Notes: generated from the letters alone by a model not told the origin. A DNA stretch of 64,000 nucleotides from Candidatus Hydrogenedentota bacterium (GCA_019637335.1 JAHBVV010000033.1:16508-80507); one strand, 5' to 3'; positions 45,349-55,442 are shown, counted from the stretch's first letter. Made by a program: numbers and translations.

Positions 45349-48071
45349 CAGCGGTCTTCTACCTGAATTGCATCAACCAGAATTTCGCGGGCCTTGCTAC
45401 CGGTGTGGGGTCCCACAATCCCCTTGCGTTCCATCATATCAATCAACCGCGCGGCCCTAGTGTATCCTACTCGCAGGCGCCGTTGCACCATTGAGATCGA
45501 GGCCTGACCGGTTTCCATCACGACTTGGACGGCTTCGTCAAAAAGCTCGTCGGATTCGTCCGCAATTTCGTCTAACTTGTCCTTGGATTTTCCAAAATTC
45601 TCAATTTCGTCCTTGTACTGCGGCGGCGCCTGACGCTTAAGGTGCATGATAAGCGCGTTCATTTCCTCGTCGCTCACGAAGGCGCCCTGGATGCGCGTCG
45701 GCTTGGACTGGCCCGCCGGCAGGTAGAGCATGTCGCCCATGCCGATGAGGCGCTCGGCGCCGATTTCGTCCAGGATGCAGCGCGAGTCGACGCGCGAGGA
45801 AACCTGGAAGGAGACGCGCGAGGGGAAGTTGGCCTTGATCACCCCGGTGAGGACGTCCACCGAGGGGCGCTGCGTGGCGATGATCAGGTGGATGCCCACG
45901 GCGCGCGCAAGCTGGGCCAGGCGCCCGATGGAGTCTTCCACCTCGGACCGCGCCAACATCATCAGGTCCGCAAGCTCGTCGATCACGCAGACGATGTAGG
46001 GCAGGCGGCGGATGATGTGAAGCGAGTGGCTGTCGTGGTCGTCGTCTTCGCCCTCCAGCTCGATCTCGCCGTTTTCGACGCTCTGGTTGTAGACCTCGAT
46101 ATTGCGCACGCGGAGGTCGGCAAAGAGCCGGTAGCGCTCCTCCATCTCGTTGATCAGCCAGGTGAGCGCGATCGAGGCCTTTTTCGGGTCGATCACGACC
46201 GGCGTGATGAGATGGGGGATGTCGTTGAAAATAGAGAGTTCGACCATCTTCGGGTCGATGAGAATCAGCTGGAGGTCGTCGGGCGTGTGCTTGTAAAGCA
46301 GGCTCGCCAGCAGCGCCTTGACGCACACGGTCTTGCCGGCGCCGGTCGCGCCCGCCACAAGGAGGTGCGGCATGGTGGCCAGATCGGCGATCTTGACGTC
46401 GCCCGCAATATCCTTTCCGAGCACCAGATTCAGCTTGCCCTTGCCGCGCTGAAATTGCGGGGCTTCCAGAAGCTCGCGGACCAGGACCTGGTCGCGCTCC
46501 ACGTTCGGCGCTTCGATGCCCACCCGGCCCTTGCCGGGGATGGGAGCCTCGACGCGGATGCGGTGGGCCTTCAGCGCCAGGGCGATATCATCGGCGAGCG
46601 CCAGGAAGCGGGCCACCTTGATGCCGGGCGCCGGCTCGAGCTCGTAGCGCGTAATCGTCGGCCCGCGCGTGACGTCCGTGACGCGCGCCTCAATGCCAAA
46701 GGTCAGGAGCGTGTCTTCCAGAAGGATGCTGGTCTCGCGCAATTGCTCCGTCAGATTCGTGAGTACGGGCTCTTCCGGTTCGTCGAAGAGATCCAGGGGC
46801 GGGCGGGTGTAGTGGCGCGGATACTCGTAATCGGGCGGCAGCTCCTCGTGCTCGATTATCTTCCGGCGCGGGCGGCGGACTTTGGGCGTGGAGTCCTTGC
46901 GCGGAACCGCGCTCGCGCTGCCGCTGGAAAGCCCGGCCGCCGCCGCCACATCCGCGGGCAGATGCAGGTTCGGGGCCGGACGGCTCGCGCGTTCCTCCGG
47001 CTCTTCCGCGTCCTCCTGATCCATGGGCTCGGGAGCTTCGCCATAGGCCTCATTTTCACTCTCGGCGCCGGCGTATTCGTCCGCCTCCCATTCCGGGCCA
47101 TCGCTCTCGATTGTGTCAGCCTCGGGCGTAGCCGTCTCGGCGTGATCCCAGGGCGCGTCGGCCTCGGGCGGATCGAGATCGATGGCGAGCGAAGTCTCCT
47201 CGCCGGCCGGTTCGTCCTCCTCTGTTTCCGGGAGCGCGTCGAAGGGAAATGGCTCGTCCGCGGGCGGGACATCATCCCCCGGCCGGGCGTCGTTCGCGTG
47301 TGAGCCCCGAATGTGGATGCGCGCGCCCCGATCCGCCGAGCCGTCCCGCCGGGTTTCGGCCTCATAGCCCGCCGGCATAAAGGGCGCCTCCAGGGCATCG
47401 TCCGCATGCGCGCTTTCCGCCTCGGGAAATGGAGTGGCTTCTGCGCCACGCCGGGTGGCGCGTTCTCCTTTGCGCGGCCGGGGCGCTGCGGATAAGAAGC
47501 TACGGGCCGTTTGCGCCGCCTGGGAGCCCGCGTGACGGGACAGTATGAAGAGGTAGTAAAACAGGTGCTCCGAGGCCATCAGAAGGCCCGCCAGGGTCAG
47601 GGACAACACCACGACGCTGGCGCCGAAAAAGCCGAAGTTCCTGGAGGCAAGCAACTGCACGACAAACGAGCCCACGGCCCCGCCCGGTTCCGGATTGGAC
47701 GTGCCCATCCGGAGATTAAGCTGGAGGAAACCCGCCATCGTCGCGATCACCAGCCCGGCCCCGAGCAGGCGCGGCATCACCCGCCCGAAAGGCTTGTGGC
47801 TGATAAGCATGAGCGCCCAGATAAAAGTCAGCGCGTACAGAATGTGCCGCGCGTCCCCGACCAGCACGGCCAGGGTTCCCGCAAGCAGCGCGCCCGGGGC
47901 GCCAAGCCCGTTCGGCACGCTCAGCATCTCATCCCAGGGCCGGGTCGCCTGATCGCGCACGTGATAGCCGTCGGTGACCATGGCGAAGAAGAGCAACGCG
48001 GTAACGCCAAACATCACCACGCCAGCAAATTCCCGGCTGCGTTCTTCAGATAATTTTGAGGTTACAGACAC
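45348..48071 (-). CDS. ftsK: DNA translocase FtsK
   Basis: 907 residues from a GTG start at 48071. Four membrane helices within the first 185 residues, an acidic and Glu/Ala-rich linker (about 200-390), then the motor: LLVAGATGAGKTVCVKALL near 570, LILIDPKMVELSIF, YIVCVIDELADLMM and HLIIATQRPSVDVLTGVIK. The C-terminal gamma domain (ISMVQRRLRVGYTRAARLIDMMERKG) is the winged helix that reads the polar KOPS sequences. It pumps the chromosome ends through the division septum. Confidence 0.96.
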   Translation of the reverse strand: MSVTSKLSEERSREFAGVVMFGVTALLFFAMVTDGYHVRDQATRPWDEMLSVPNGLGAPGALLAGTLAVLVGDARHILYALTFIWALMLISHKPFGRVMPRLLGAGLVIATMAGFLQLNLRMGTSNPEPGGAVGSFVVQLLASRNFGFFGASVVVLSLTLAGLLMASEHLFYYLFILSRHAGSQAAQTARSFLSAAPRPRKGERATRRGAEATPFPEAESAHADDALEAPFMPAGYEAETRRDGSADRGARIHIRGSHANDARPGDDVPPADEPFPFDALPETEEDEPAGEETSLAIDLDPPEADAPWDHAETATPEADTIESDGPEWEADEYAGAESENEAYGEAPEPMDQEDAEEPEERASRPAPNLHLPADVAAAAGLSSGSASAVPRKDSTPKVRRPRRKIIEHEELPPDYEYPRHYTRPPLDLFDEPEEPVLTNLTEQLRETSILLEDTLLTFGIEARVTDVTRGPTITRYELEPAPGIKVARFLALADDIALALKAHRIRVEAPIPGKGRVGIEAPNVERDQVLVRELLEAPQFQRGKGKLNLVLGKDIAGDVKIADLATMPHLLVAGATGAGKTVCVKALLASLLYKHTPDDLQLILIDPKMVELSIFNDIPHLITPVVIDPKKASIALTWLINEMEERYRLFADLRVRNIEVYNQSVENGEIELEGEDDDHDSHSLHIIRRLPYIVCVIDELADLMMLARSEVEDSIGRLAQLARAVGIHLIIATQRPSVDVLTGVIKANFPSRVSFQVSSRVDSRCILDEIGAERLIGMGDMLYLPAGQSKPTRIQGAFVSDEEMNALIMHLKRQAPPQYKDEIENFGKSKDKLDEIADESDELFDEAVQVVMETGQASISMVQRRLRVGYTRAARLIDMMERKGIVGPHTGSKAREILVDAIQVEDR

Positions 48072-48106
48072 GCGCAGAATCCCTATTGCCGAGCTTTTCC
48101 GCGATT

Positions 48107-48135
48107 ATGTTAACAGAGAACCCGGGGGGTTGCAA
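48107..48135 (-). promoter_or_regulatory. ftsK operon promoter
   Basis: Minus strand TTGCAA (48135-48130) and TAACAT (48112-48107), spacer 17, ending 36 bases before the GTG. Confidence 0.6.
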
Positions 48136-48587
48136 CCACTTATTGCGTGATCCGCGAAAATCACTACTAAATGCATGCCACAGCGCGGTATTTCACCACA
48201 ATATATTGTTTTGTGGAAGTAAAAGGAATCTTCCATATCTACGAATATTGGAAAAATCTATTATTTAAATAAACTTCACATGGCAAATTCCGGTAATGCC
48301 GCGAGAAGGACGATGGGCTGCCGTTGAGGGCCTTGGCGGAAAACGGCATCGGGCCGACCCGCTCCGATGGAACGCGCCGGCCCGATTGGAAGATTTCAGG
48401 TAGCACTTTAGCCGCTTGAAGAAGCCAGCCAGAAGGATTGGCGCAAGGCGCTCCGGTAATTCGCGAGGATGCGCGGCAAAAGGTTCGCGGACACCCCGTG
48501 GCATAGTGTGCCCCGTTTCAGAAAAGGCCATATCCCTTCCACCGCAACCCCGGATTCCGCCGACATCAAGCCCCAACCCAGCGAAAT
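48136..48587. other. A/T-rich spacer and possible remnant of an IS66-type end
   Basis: 48136-48285 is clearly A/T-rich, unlike the rest of the window. At 48400 GTAGCACTTTAGCCGCTTGA closely follows the terminal repeat of the MITE at 55959 (GTAACACTTTAGCCGTCTGA). No matching inverted partner was found nearby, so it may be a single surviving end. No gene is supported. Confidence 0.4.
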
Positions 48588-49058
48588 GCATCCGGCTGGC
48601 AAGCGGGCCAACGTCCTGTCCAATGCCGCCAATCCAGCCGGTGGCTTTACCCCCACCCGGGGACTGCATCCGGCTGGCAAGCGAGCCAACGTCCTGTCCA
48701 ATGCCGCCAATCCAGCCGGTGGCTGTACCCCCAAGAGCCACCCCGGGGACCGCATCCGGCTGGCAAGCGAGCCAACGTCCTGTCCAATGCCGCCAATCCA
48801 GCCGGTGGGCTGTACCCCCACACCCCGGGGACCGCATCCGGCTGGCAAGCGAGCCAACGTCCTGTCCAATGCCGCCAATCCAGCCGGTGGCTGTACCCCC
48901 TCAGGGGACTGCATCCGGCTGGCAAGCGAGCCAACGTCCTGTCCAATGCCGCCAATCCAGCCGGTGGCTGTACCCCCTCAGGGGACTGCATCCGGCTGGC
49001 AAGCAAGCCCACCTCCGGAGCAACCACCCGCCAATCCAGCCGGTGGCTGTACCCCCAA
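48588..49058. repeat. Array of six 77- to 86-base REP-like units (first of two)
   Basis: Each unit runs GGGGACTGCATCCGGCTGG, a variable stretch with AACGTCCTGTCCAATGCCGCC, then CCAGCCGGTGGCTGTACCCCC. CCGGCTGG and CCAGCCGG are exact complements, and outer GGGG and CCCC can also pair. Unit starts are at 48588, 48666, 48752, 48834, 48911 and 48988. Lies 100 bases 3' of the gspF stop, beyond its terminator. Confidence 0.9.
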
Positions 49059-49082
49059 GAGAGTGCCACCCAAAGTATCCGC

Positions 49083-49124
49083 AAAAAATGGGGAGGGCGT
49101 CCAGCCCTTTCGAGCTGGACGCCC
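49083..49124 (-). terminator. Terminator of the gsp operon
   Basis: On the minus strand GGGCGTCCAGC and its perfect complement form an 11-base stem with an 8-base loop; TCCCCA and then TTTTTT follow. It begins 35 bases after the gspF stop. Confidence 0.8.
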
Positions 49125-49158
49125 CGGAGAGATTCGCTGATGTTCTCCGCAGCACTAT

Positions 49159-50604
49159 TTACACGCCTGCGCTCCCGGCCAGCTGATCCATCGAAGTGAT
49201 CAGCGGCAGGAACAAGGCGATAAACAGAACGATTACCGCAACACCCACCAGGACCGTGAAAATCGGCTGGAGCGCCTCGCCCAGCGTCTGGGTCTTGATT
49301 TCCACTTCTTCCTCGTAGATATCCGCGATTTGGTCCGCTATCTCGTCCACCCGGCCGGCGTCTTCGCCCGTCACCAGCATGTCCGTCATCACCGGCGGGA
49401 TCGCCGCCGAGTGCTTACGCAGTGGGCCTTCCATGCCCCCCCCGCGCTCGATAGAATCGCGGACGTCCTTGAGCGAGTCCGCCACGTAAAGATTCCGCAC
49501 CGCCGATCGCGTAAGCTCCAGCGTCTGCATCATCGATACGCCCGAGCGGATAAGCAACGCCATCGTCCGGTTCAGGTCGACCAGCGCGCCCTTGTGCAGG
49601 ATCTCGCCCACAATCGGAAGCCGGATCTTCAGGTTGTCAAACAGCATCTTCGCGGTCGGCGACTTCTTCACCGCAATAGCGTAAAGCACCAGGATGGCCA
49701 CCACGGCCGCATACGGCGTCCACCAGTAAATCGCGACGATATCCGAGATGTTAAACACTGTCTGCGTCATAGCGCCGTACTGGATGCCCGCTTTCAGGAA
49801 AATATCCTTGAACTCGGGCACCACGATATTGGTAAGCAGCCACAACACCGCCGTGCACGCCAGGATCAGCAGCACCGGATACAGCATCGCGCCCATGACG
49901 CGCTTGTTCAGCAGCTCCCGCTTCGTCCGGTACGACACCAGCCGCTGCAACACCGTCACCAGCGTACCGCTGGCCTCGCTCGCGCGAATCAGGTTCACAA
50001 ACACCCGATCAAAGTAGCGGTTGTGCCGGTCAAAGGCCTGCCAGAGCGGGTTGCCCGCCTCCACATACTGCGTGATGTCCGCAATAAGCGCCCGCGTCGC
50101 GCGGTTCGAACTCCGCTTGGACAGCGTCTGCAACGATCGCAGAATCGGCGTGCCCGCCCGCAACAGCATGATAAGCTGACGGAGAAAGTCCGTCACCTGG
50201 CTGCGGGGAACCCGGCGCATATACGTCGCGCTCGCGGCGGGGCCGCCCGCGTCGTCCAGCGCCACGCGCTTGCCCGATGCCGCCTTCGCGCCACCCGGCT
50301 TCACCGCCGCCGCCTTCACCAACGCCGGCTTCTCCTCCGCCTTCGCGGCCGGGGCCGGAGCCTCCGCCGCCGGAGCCTTCAACTCGTCCGCCAGCGTCTT
50401 CACGTCCAGTTTCTTCATCGGCGCCTTCTTGCCAATCGGCTTGGCGGCGGCTTTCTTCGCCGCCACCGCCTTCTTGGCCGGCGCCTTCTTCGCCGCGGCC
50501 TTCTTCTTGGCGGCGGGCGGCGCGTCGTCCGCGGGCGCCTCGCCGGTCGGCGGCGCGGCCTCCGCTTCGGTGATCTCGTCCTTGTGTTCGGCTTCGTCGG
50601 CCAT
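49159..50604 (-). CDS. gspF: Type II secretion inner-membrane protein GspF with a Lys/Ala-rich N-terminal extension
   Basis: 481 residues, where the family has about 400. Residues about 138-480 are a normal GspF/PilC: two repeats (FLRQLIMLLRAGTPILRSLQTL and LNRTMALLIRSGVSMMQTLELT), three membrane helices, the last at the very end (FTVLVGVAVIVLFIALFLPL). The first 135 residues are acidic at the start and then KKKAAAKKAPAKKAVAAKK, like a histone H1 tail. A GGGAGG site ten bases before the ATG supports translation of this part. GspF is the platform for pseudopilus assembly. gspE and gspD are not in the window. Confidence 0.9.
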   Translation of the reverse strand: MADEAEHKDEITEAEAAPPTGEAPADDAPPAAKKKAAAKKAPAKKAVAAKKAAAKPIGKKAPMKKLDVKTLADELKAPAAEAPAPAAKAEEKPALVKAAAVKPGGAKAASGKRVALDDAGGPAASATYMRRVPRSQVTDFLRQLIMLLRAGTPILRSLQTLSKRSSNRATRALIADITQYVEAGNPLWQAFDRHNRYFDRVFVNLIRASEASGTLVTVLQRLVSYRTKRELLNKRVMGAMLYPVLLILACTAVLWLLTNIVVPEFKDIFLKAGIQYGAMTQTVFNISDIVAIYWWTPYAAVVAILVLYAIAVKKSPTAKMLFDNLKIRLPIVGEILHKGALVDLNRTMALLIRSGVSMMQTLELTRSAVRNLYVADSLKDVRDSIERGGGMEGPLRKHSAAIPPVMTDMLVTGEDAGRVDEIADQIADIYEEEVEIKTQTLGEALQPIFTVLVGVAVIVLFIALFLPLITSMDQLAGSAGV

Positions 50605-50688
50605 CAGAAGGCAACCTCCCTAATCGTTTCCTTGCCGCGGCGGCCCCGGTGGCGCGCCGCGCGCAATGTTTCAATACCGGTAATCAGT

Positions 50689-51723
50689 CTACGCGTCACC
50701 ACCCGCGTCACCACGCCCCCGGCGCCAGTGGAGAATCTCGTACGTGCCGTCGTCCCCGAAGAGAACCACGGCCTCCACCCGCCCCGACGCGGAATTGCTC
50801 AGGTAGCGCCCCCGCTCGTTCGGAGCAGCCGCCTGGTAAGCGCCCTCGTCCAGAAGTTTCGCGTAACGGCCTTCGCTGACCACCCGGAAACAACGCGAAA
50901 CCAGGCCAAGCGATGAATTCCCCTCGACCGACGTGGCCGGCGCACCCGTCACCGACGCAACCGCCTGGCCAAACGCCGCCAGCGACGTGAAACCATCCCC
51001 CGCCGCCGACTTCACCCGCGTCGCCTGCTCCTCCGATAGACCCAGCACCGCCGCAAGCACCGCCGGCGATGCTTCATTCACGTTGAAATAACCCGCGCCC
51101 GGCTGCGACCCCGGAGCCGAAAAAACCGTAAAATTGGACAGGTTCAACGCGTCATACTGCGACTGGCTCAGCAGGTTGCGCGTCACAAGTTCGTCCAGCG
51201 AAAGAAACGGCTGGCCCTGCCCCCCCGGAGCCGCGTACTCCGCAATCTTGCGCGCCGTCGCCGCGTCAATGCCCATCAGCCGCTGCAGCACCTCGGCCGG
51301 CGCGTGATTGATGTTCACCCGGCCACTTTCGTCGTGGATCGTAACCCCCGCAATCGCAAGCCGCGGGTTCCCCGGTATCGCCTCCCCCGAAACGCCCTCG
51401 TCCCCATGACTGATCGCGCCGTAGGTGTTAAACGAAAACTCGCGCGTCACCCCCCGATCAACGTACCGGTTGGCCTGCAACACCTCCTGGCGCAGCGCCT
51501 CCACCGCCACCTGTATCCCCGCCGCCGCCAGCTGCTCCGCGCGCACGCGCCGCAACTCCATGTCCCCCTCGACCACCGTCAGATTCATGTAACGAAGGTA
51601 GCACGTGCCCAAAATGCCAAATAGCACAAGCATCGAAAGCGCCAGCACCAGGGCCGCGCCGCGCTGGCCGCCGCGCTCCCGTACGGCCATCGCAAATGTC
51701 GTATGGGGTTTGTACGTTCTCAT
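50689..51723 (-). CDS. gspK: Type II secretion minor pseudopilin GspK
   Basis: 344 residues from the ATG at 51723. A prepilin-type N-terminus (RGGQRGAALVLALSMLVLFGILGTCYL) in which the Glu at +5 is missing, as is usual for GspK, the pilus-tip subunit. The inserted helical domain contains two helix-hairpin-helix-like stretches: NINHAPAEVLQRLMGI and NVNEASPAVLAAVLGL. Five bases after gspJ. Confidence 0.9.
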   Translation of the reverse strand: MRTYKPHTTFAMAVRERGGQRGAALVLALSMLVLFGILGTCYLRYMNLTVVEGDMELRRVRAEQLAAAGIQVAVEALRQEVLQANRYVDRGVTREFSFNTYGAISHGDEGVSGEAIPGNPRLAIAGVTIHDESGRVNINHAPAEVLQRLMGIDAATARKIAEYAAPGGQGQPFLSLDELVTRNLLSQSQYDALNLSNFTVFSAPGSQPGAGYFNVNEASPAVLAAVLGLSEEQATRVKSAAGDGFTSLAAFGQAVASVTGAPATSVEGNSSLGLVSRCFRVVSEGRYAKLLDEGAYQAAAPNERGRYLSNSASGRVEAVVLFGDDGTYEILHWRRGRGDAGGDA

Positions 51724-51728
51724 GGGCC

Positions 51729-52340
51729 TCACTTCACCGGTATCGGAATGATTACACTGCGGGAAAGCTGCTCGTCGGGCCGGCTTTGCCCCTGAAGCAC
51801 CACGCTCACACGAACCGCCTCGGGGTTGCGGGGCTCCGACCACGCCTTGCGCCACGCTCCCCCGTCCAGATAGTGAACCTCAAACGACAGAACGCCAGCC
51901 GCAACCTCCTGGCCGGGCGCATCGGGGATGCCCGCCGGATAGCGGCGGAGCACATGTTTACCCTCGCTCCGGTCCACCGCATAGCGTATGCCCGCACGCC
52001 GCGTCTTACCCTCCAGATCGCGCTGGACCACCGGAATAATCAACTGATCATCCTCCAGCCGGACAAGATCCTCGTACCGGACCTCCTCGTTCAGCACGTC
52101 CACCCCGCGAAGCGCCTCTCCCGTCAGGCGCGCCGATGGCATGTCCGCCAGATCAAGCCGGATCGCCTTGATCGCCGACGCCGCCGAATCGCCCAGCTCA
52201 AGACGGGACGTCGTCAGGCGCCACGCGCTCGTCAGATTGAAAAAGGCGCCTATCCCAATGGTCGAAACCACCCCGAGAACGCCAAGCACCACCAGCATCT
52301 CGAAAAGGCTGAATCCTGAATTGGACCGCACGCGTCTCAT
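51729..52340 (-). CDS. gspJ: Type II secretion minor pseudopilin GspJ-like
   Basis: 203 residues from the ATG at 52340, overlapping the previous stop by four bases. Prepilin cleavage motif SG|FSLFEML with Glu at +5, one hydrophobic helix, then a beta-rich domain (LSFEVHYLDGGAWRKAW). Place in the order I-J-K identifies it; sequence alone would say only 'minor pseudopilin'. Confidence 0.83.
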   Translation of the reverse strand: MRRVRSNSGFSLFEMLVVLGVLGVVSTIGIGAFFNLTSAWRLTTSRLELGDSAASAIKAIRLDLADMPSARLTGEALRGVDVLNEEVRYEDLVRLEDDQLIIPVVQRDLEGKTRRAGIRYAVDRSEGKHVLRRYPAGIPDAPGQEVAAGVLSFEVHYLDGGAWRKAWSEPRNPEAVRVSVVLQGQSRPDEQLSRSVIIPIPVK

Positions 52341-52870
52341 CGCTGGCCCTCCGAAATCGCCGCGCTCTTCGGCACGGCCCCCGTCAATACCAGGTGATGA
52401 TCCTTGCCCGACTGGGTCCAGCGCACATCCACGAACACCTCGTAAAACTGCTCGTTCTGGCCCAACCGGCCAAAAGCCCGCCAGCGGTACTGATCGTAAA
52501 CCACCTCCTGCCGGGCACGCGCGGGACGCGCAAACGGGGCCACTGGAGGCGCCTCCACCTTCATGCCCGCCCGCGGTTCGTCCGCCGTCGTCCGGATACG
52601 AAAAAGCCCGTCCGCGTTCGCGCCGGAAGTCTCCCACACGTAACTGGACGGGTTCATAATCAGAAGATTCAACTGCTCCCGCGCAATCTCCGACGCAAGT
52701 TGCCGGTTCCGCGAAAGCTTACCAAGATCCATGCTGGCCGTGTACATCTGCATGAATACCGTCACCGCCACACCGATTACCGAGATCGCCACCAGCATTT
52801 CGATCAGGGTAAAGCCGGCCCGTGGACATACCACGCGCGGCGCCTTGCGAGTTCGAACAACGAATTGCAT
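52337..52870 (-). CDS. gspI: Type II secretion minor pseudopilin GspI-like
   Basis: 177 residues. Prepilin motif AG|FTLIEMLVAISVIGVAV with Glu at +5, then ASEIAREQLNLL and a C-terminal strand region. First gene of the leftward set I-J-K-F. GspI, J and K form the tip of the pseudopilus. The main pseudopilin GspG and GspH are not in this window. Confidence 0.82.
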   Translation of the reverse strand: MQFVVRTRKAPRVVCPRAGFTLIEMLVAISVIGVAVTVFMQMYTASMDLGKLSRNRQLASEIAREQLNLLIMNPSSYVWETSGANADGLFRIRTTADEPRAGMKVEAPPVAPFARPARARQEVVYDQYRWRAFGRLGQNEQFYEVFVDVRWTQSGKDHHLVLTGAVPKSAAISEGQR

Positions 52871-52958
52871 GAATCTCCTTCCTGCACGTGACCATCACCC
52901 CCTCCCCGGGAGCCATGGCCCGGGGACTCACCGGGTCAGCAAGCGTCTTCGATAAATC

Positions 52959-53031
52959 CAGGGACTCAGACATTCCTGCCTGAGAAATTCATCCCTGTCT
53001 GAAAGAACCAGGGATTCAATCATTCCCGTCG
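52959..53031 (-). promoter_or_regulatory. Repeated and palindromic leader of the gsp operon
   Basis: CCAGGGAYTCARWCATTCCYG-like direct repeats occur at 52959 and 53010, with an inverted TCAGACA/TGTCTGA pair between. The region lies between promoter and gspI start, so it may be an operator or RNA structure; function unknown. Confidence 0.4.
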
Positions 53032-53050
53032 GACCAAACGGTCAAGGACT

Positions 53051-53080
53051 ATAGTATGCACATTCCACCGAACATGTCAA
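53051..53080 (-). promoter_or_regulatory. gsp operon promoter
   Basis: Minus strand perfect TTGACA (53080-53075) and TACTAT (53056-53051), spacer 18, leader about 175 bases. It is a sigma-70 promoter; no sigma-54 GG/GC pair was found although a sigma-54 activator gene lies upstream. Confidence 0.7.
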
Positions 53081-53189
53081 CACTAAAAAAAACGGGAAAT
53101 CAGGCTATTAAACCCTTGACGAAAGACAAAATTGTGTAAAATTTCCAACAATTCCTACGCGCACGTGTCCCATTTCGGGATTTCACCCC

Positions 53190-53622
53190 GCCCCATGCCG
53201 CCAATCCAGCCGGTGGCCGTACCAGGGGACTGCATCCGGCTGGCAAGCAACCCAACGTCCTGCCCCATGCCGCCAATCCAGCCGGTGGCTGTACCAGGGG
53301 ACTGCATCCGGCTGGCAAACAAGCCAGGGGACTGCATCCGGCTGGCCAAAGTGCTCACGGTTTGGCAAGGATGCGAGAACCCAGCCGGTGGCTGTACCCC
53401 CAAAAAGGGGACTGCATCCGGCTGGCAAGCAAGCCAGGGGACTGCATCCGGCTGGCCAAAGTGCTCAAGGTATGGCAAGGATGCGAAAACCCAGCCGGTG
53501 GCTGTACCCCCCAAAAGGGGACTGCATCCGGCTGGCAAACAAGCCAGGGGACTGCATCCGGCTGGCCAAAGTGCTCAAGGTATGGCAAGGATGCGAAAAC
53601 CCAGCCGGTGGCTGTACCCCCA
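53190..53622. repeat. REP-like array, second copy set, with a longer sub-unit
   Basis: Same arms as the 48.6-49.1 kb array (GGGGACTGCATCCGGCTGG, CCAGCCGGTGGCTGTACC). From 53300 a longer unit of about 128-130 bases appears three times with two left arms and one right arm, including CCAAAGTGCTCAAGGTATGG. It ends eight bases 3' of the stop codon of the sigma-54 regulator. Confidence 0.88.
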
Positions 53623-53630
53623 AGAGCCCA

Positions 53631-55442
53631 TCACCCAACCGGCCCCTCATACTCCCCCAGCTTCGCATACAACGTGCTGCGGCTGATCCCCAGAATCCGA
53701 GCCGCCTTCGCACGATTGTCATGGCAGCTGCGCAACACCTTCAGCACATGCTCCCGCTCCAGTTCGGCAAGCGAAAGCAACGGCCCCGGTTCCCGGGCCG
53801 AATTCGCGCTGATCTGCCCATCCCGCCAGATGTCCTCCGCCGTGATCAGCGTCCCCCGCGCCCGGTGCGCAACGCGTTCGATAAGATTCCGCAACTGGCG
53901 CACATTTCCCGCCCAGTGGTATTGCTTCAAAACCTGCTCGGCCTCCGGCGACAGCGTCCGGATAAGCGCCGGCTCCCGCGCCGCCAGATTATCAATGAAA
54001 TACTGCGCCAGAATCGGAATATCCTCCGTCCGCTCCCGAAGCGGCGGAGCCTGGATCGTAAAACCGGCCAGCCGGTGATACAAATCCCCCCGAAACCCCT
54101 TGTCCTCCACCGGGCGGTTCGTCGCCGCGATAAAACGGACGTCCGCAAACTCCTCGTGCGACGCCCCGATGCGGCGGTACGTGCCGTGTTCGATCACCCG
54201 TAGTATGCGGGCCTGGTTCTCGCTGCTCAGGTCCCCCACCTCGTCCAGAAACAGTATCCCCCCATCCGCCACGCTGATCAGGCCACGCTTCGCCACGTGC
54301 GCACCCGTAAACGCCCCCTTTTCATGCCCGAAAAGCTCGCTTTCAAAAAGCTCCGGCGGGATCGCCGCGCAATTGATAATGATATAGGGCTTCTCCGCCC
54401 GCGCGCTGTTCCGGTGCAGCGCGCGCGCGATCAGCTCCTTCCCCGTCCCCGTCTCCCCCGTGATCAATACATTCAGCGGTGTCTGCGCCGCCTCATACAC
54501 CTGCGACCGCAACCCCTTCATGACCCGGCTCTGCCCAACCAGCGGCATCTTCTCCAGTGACTCGGCCCCGGAAAGCCGGTGGTTCAGCTTGACCAGTTTC
54601 TCGTGTTCCCGCGCCGCGTGCACATACGGGCCGACCAGCTCGCAGAGCGCCGAAAAAAGCCGAAGCGCCGGCTCCCGCTCATTGCCGATCCCGCGCGCCG
54701 GCGACACAAGCACCCCCACACCCAGGCACTGCTGAGAGAAAAACACCGGAGCCAGAAGCACCTGCTGGCCTTCCCCGTCCTTCCCCTCGTGAGATGACGC
54801 AAACGCGCGCCGCTCAGCCACCGCACGCTCAATATCCTCGTTCGGCACGGCAGCCCCCGCCGCCTCCCCCAGAAGCGCGCCCAGCGGCCAGCGGCCATCG
54901 TCATCCTCCAGTATCAGCACCTCCGCCGGCGCGAAGCGCTTTGCGAACACCGCCCCGATCTCCCCGCACAGCGCCGCCTCCGAATTCAGGTGGCTGCATA
55001 CCCGGGAAAAGCGAAACAGCAGAACATAGTCCGTTATCGAACCCGGCCAAGCGCTCTCCTGATCGATCGCGTCCAGCCCCAGATCCTTCAGGTCGATCGA
55101 TATCGTGTCCGAATCAGTAGCCCGCTTCGCCGGCGCCGCAGCAGCCGCCGCCGCCACCGCCGTAACGAGAAATACCGCCCGGCCAACGCTGAATTCCTCG
55201 CCCACCTTGAGAACCGCGTCAAGCTGCGGCATCCCGTCCACCAGCGCCGGATTCCGGCTTCCCAGATCCAGCAGCCGGACACCGTTCTCCGCCGGCTCGA
55301 TACGGCAGTGCTGCCGCGAAACCGTGCTGTCATCCACCACAATATCACATCGATACGACCGGCCTATGACCAGCGGCTTCGCGTCCAGGAGCCACGAAGC
55401 CCCCCGGGTGAAACCGGCCTTCGCCGTAACCACGATCTGCAT
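53631..55442 (-). CDS. FHA-domain sigma-54-dependent transcriptional activator
   Basis: 603 residues from the ATG at 55442. An FHA domain (about 1-95: [34 protein letters not shown]) that would bind phosphothreonine, a GAF-like middle (about 140-300), the AAA+ activator with GETGTGKE near 328, GAFTGA near 375 for sigma-54 contact, and [10 protein letters not shown], then a Fis-type HTH at the end ([19 protein letters not shown]). Input is therefore probably a Ser/Thr kinase, not a histidine kinase. All catalytic motifs are present. Target genes are unknown; the neighbouring gsp operon has a sigma-70-type promoter. Confidence 0.92.
   Translation of the reverse strand: MQIVVTAKAGFTRGASWLLDAKPLVIGRSYRCDIVVDDSTVSRQHCRIEPAENGVRLLDLGSRNPALVDGMPQLDAVLKVGEEFSVGRAVFLVTAVAAAAAAAPAKRATDSDTISIDLKDLGLDAIDQESAWPGSITDYVLLFRFSRVCSHLNSEAALCGEIGAVFAKRFAPAEVLILEDDDGRWPLGALLGEAAGAAVPNEDIERAVAERRAFASSHEGKDGEGQQVLLAPVFFSQQCLGVGVLVSPARGIGNEREPALRLFSALCELVGPYVHAAREHEKLVKLNHRLSGAESLEKMPLVGQSRVMKGLRSQVYEAAQTPLNVLITGETGTGKELIARALHRNSARAEKPYIIINCAAIPPELFESELFGHEKGAFTGAHVAKRGLISVADGGILFLDEVGDLSSENQARILRVIEHGTYRRIGASHEEFADVRFIAATNRPVEDKGFRGDLYHRLAGFTIQAPPLRERTEDIPILAQYFIDNLAAREPALIRTLSPEAEQVLKQYHWAGNVRQLRNLIERVAHRARGTLITAEDIWRDGQISANSAREPGPLLSLAELEREHVLKVLRSCHDNRAKAARILGISRSTLYAKLGEYEGPVG

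Noticed and set aside
48588..49058. CRISPR-like look of the repeated units
   Set aside because: Intervals are nearly constant in sequence rather than unique spacers, period varies, repeats contain long complementary arms, and no cas gene is near.
53190..53622. CRISPR array or coding repeat protein
   Set aside because: Same REP-like units as at 48.6 kb; the predicted products are artefacts of the repeat.
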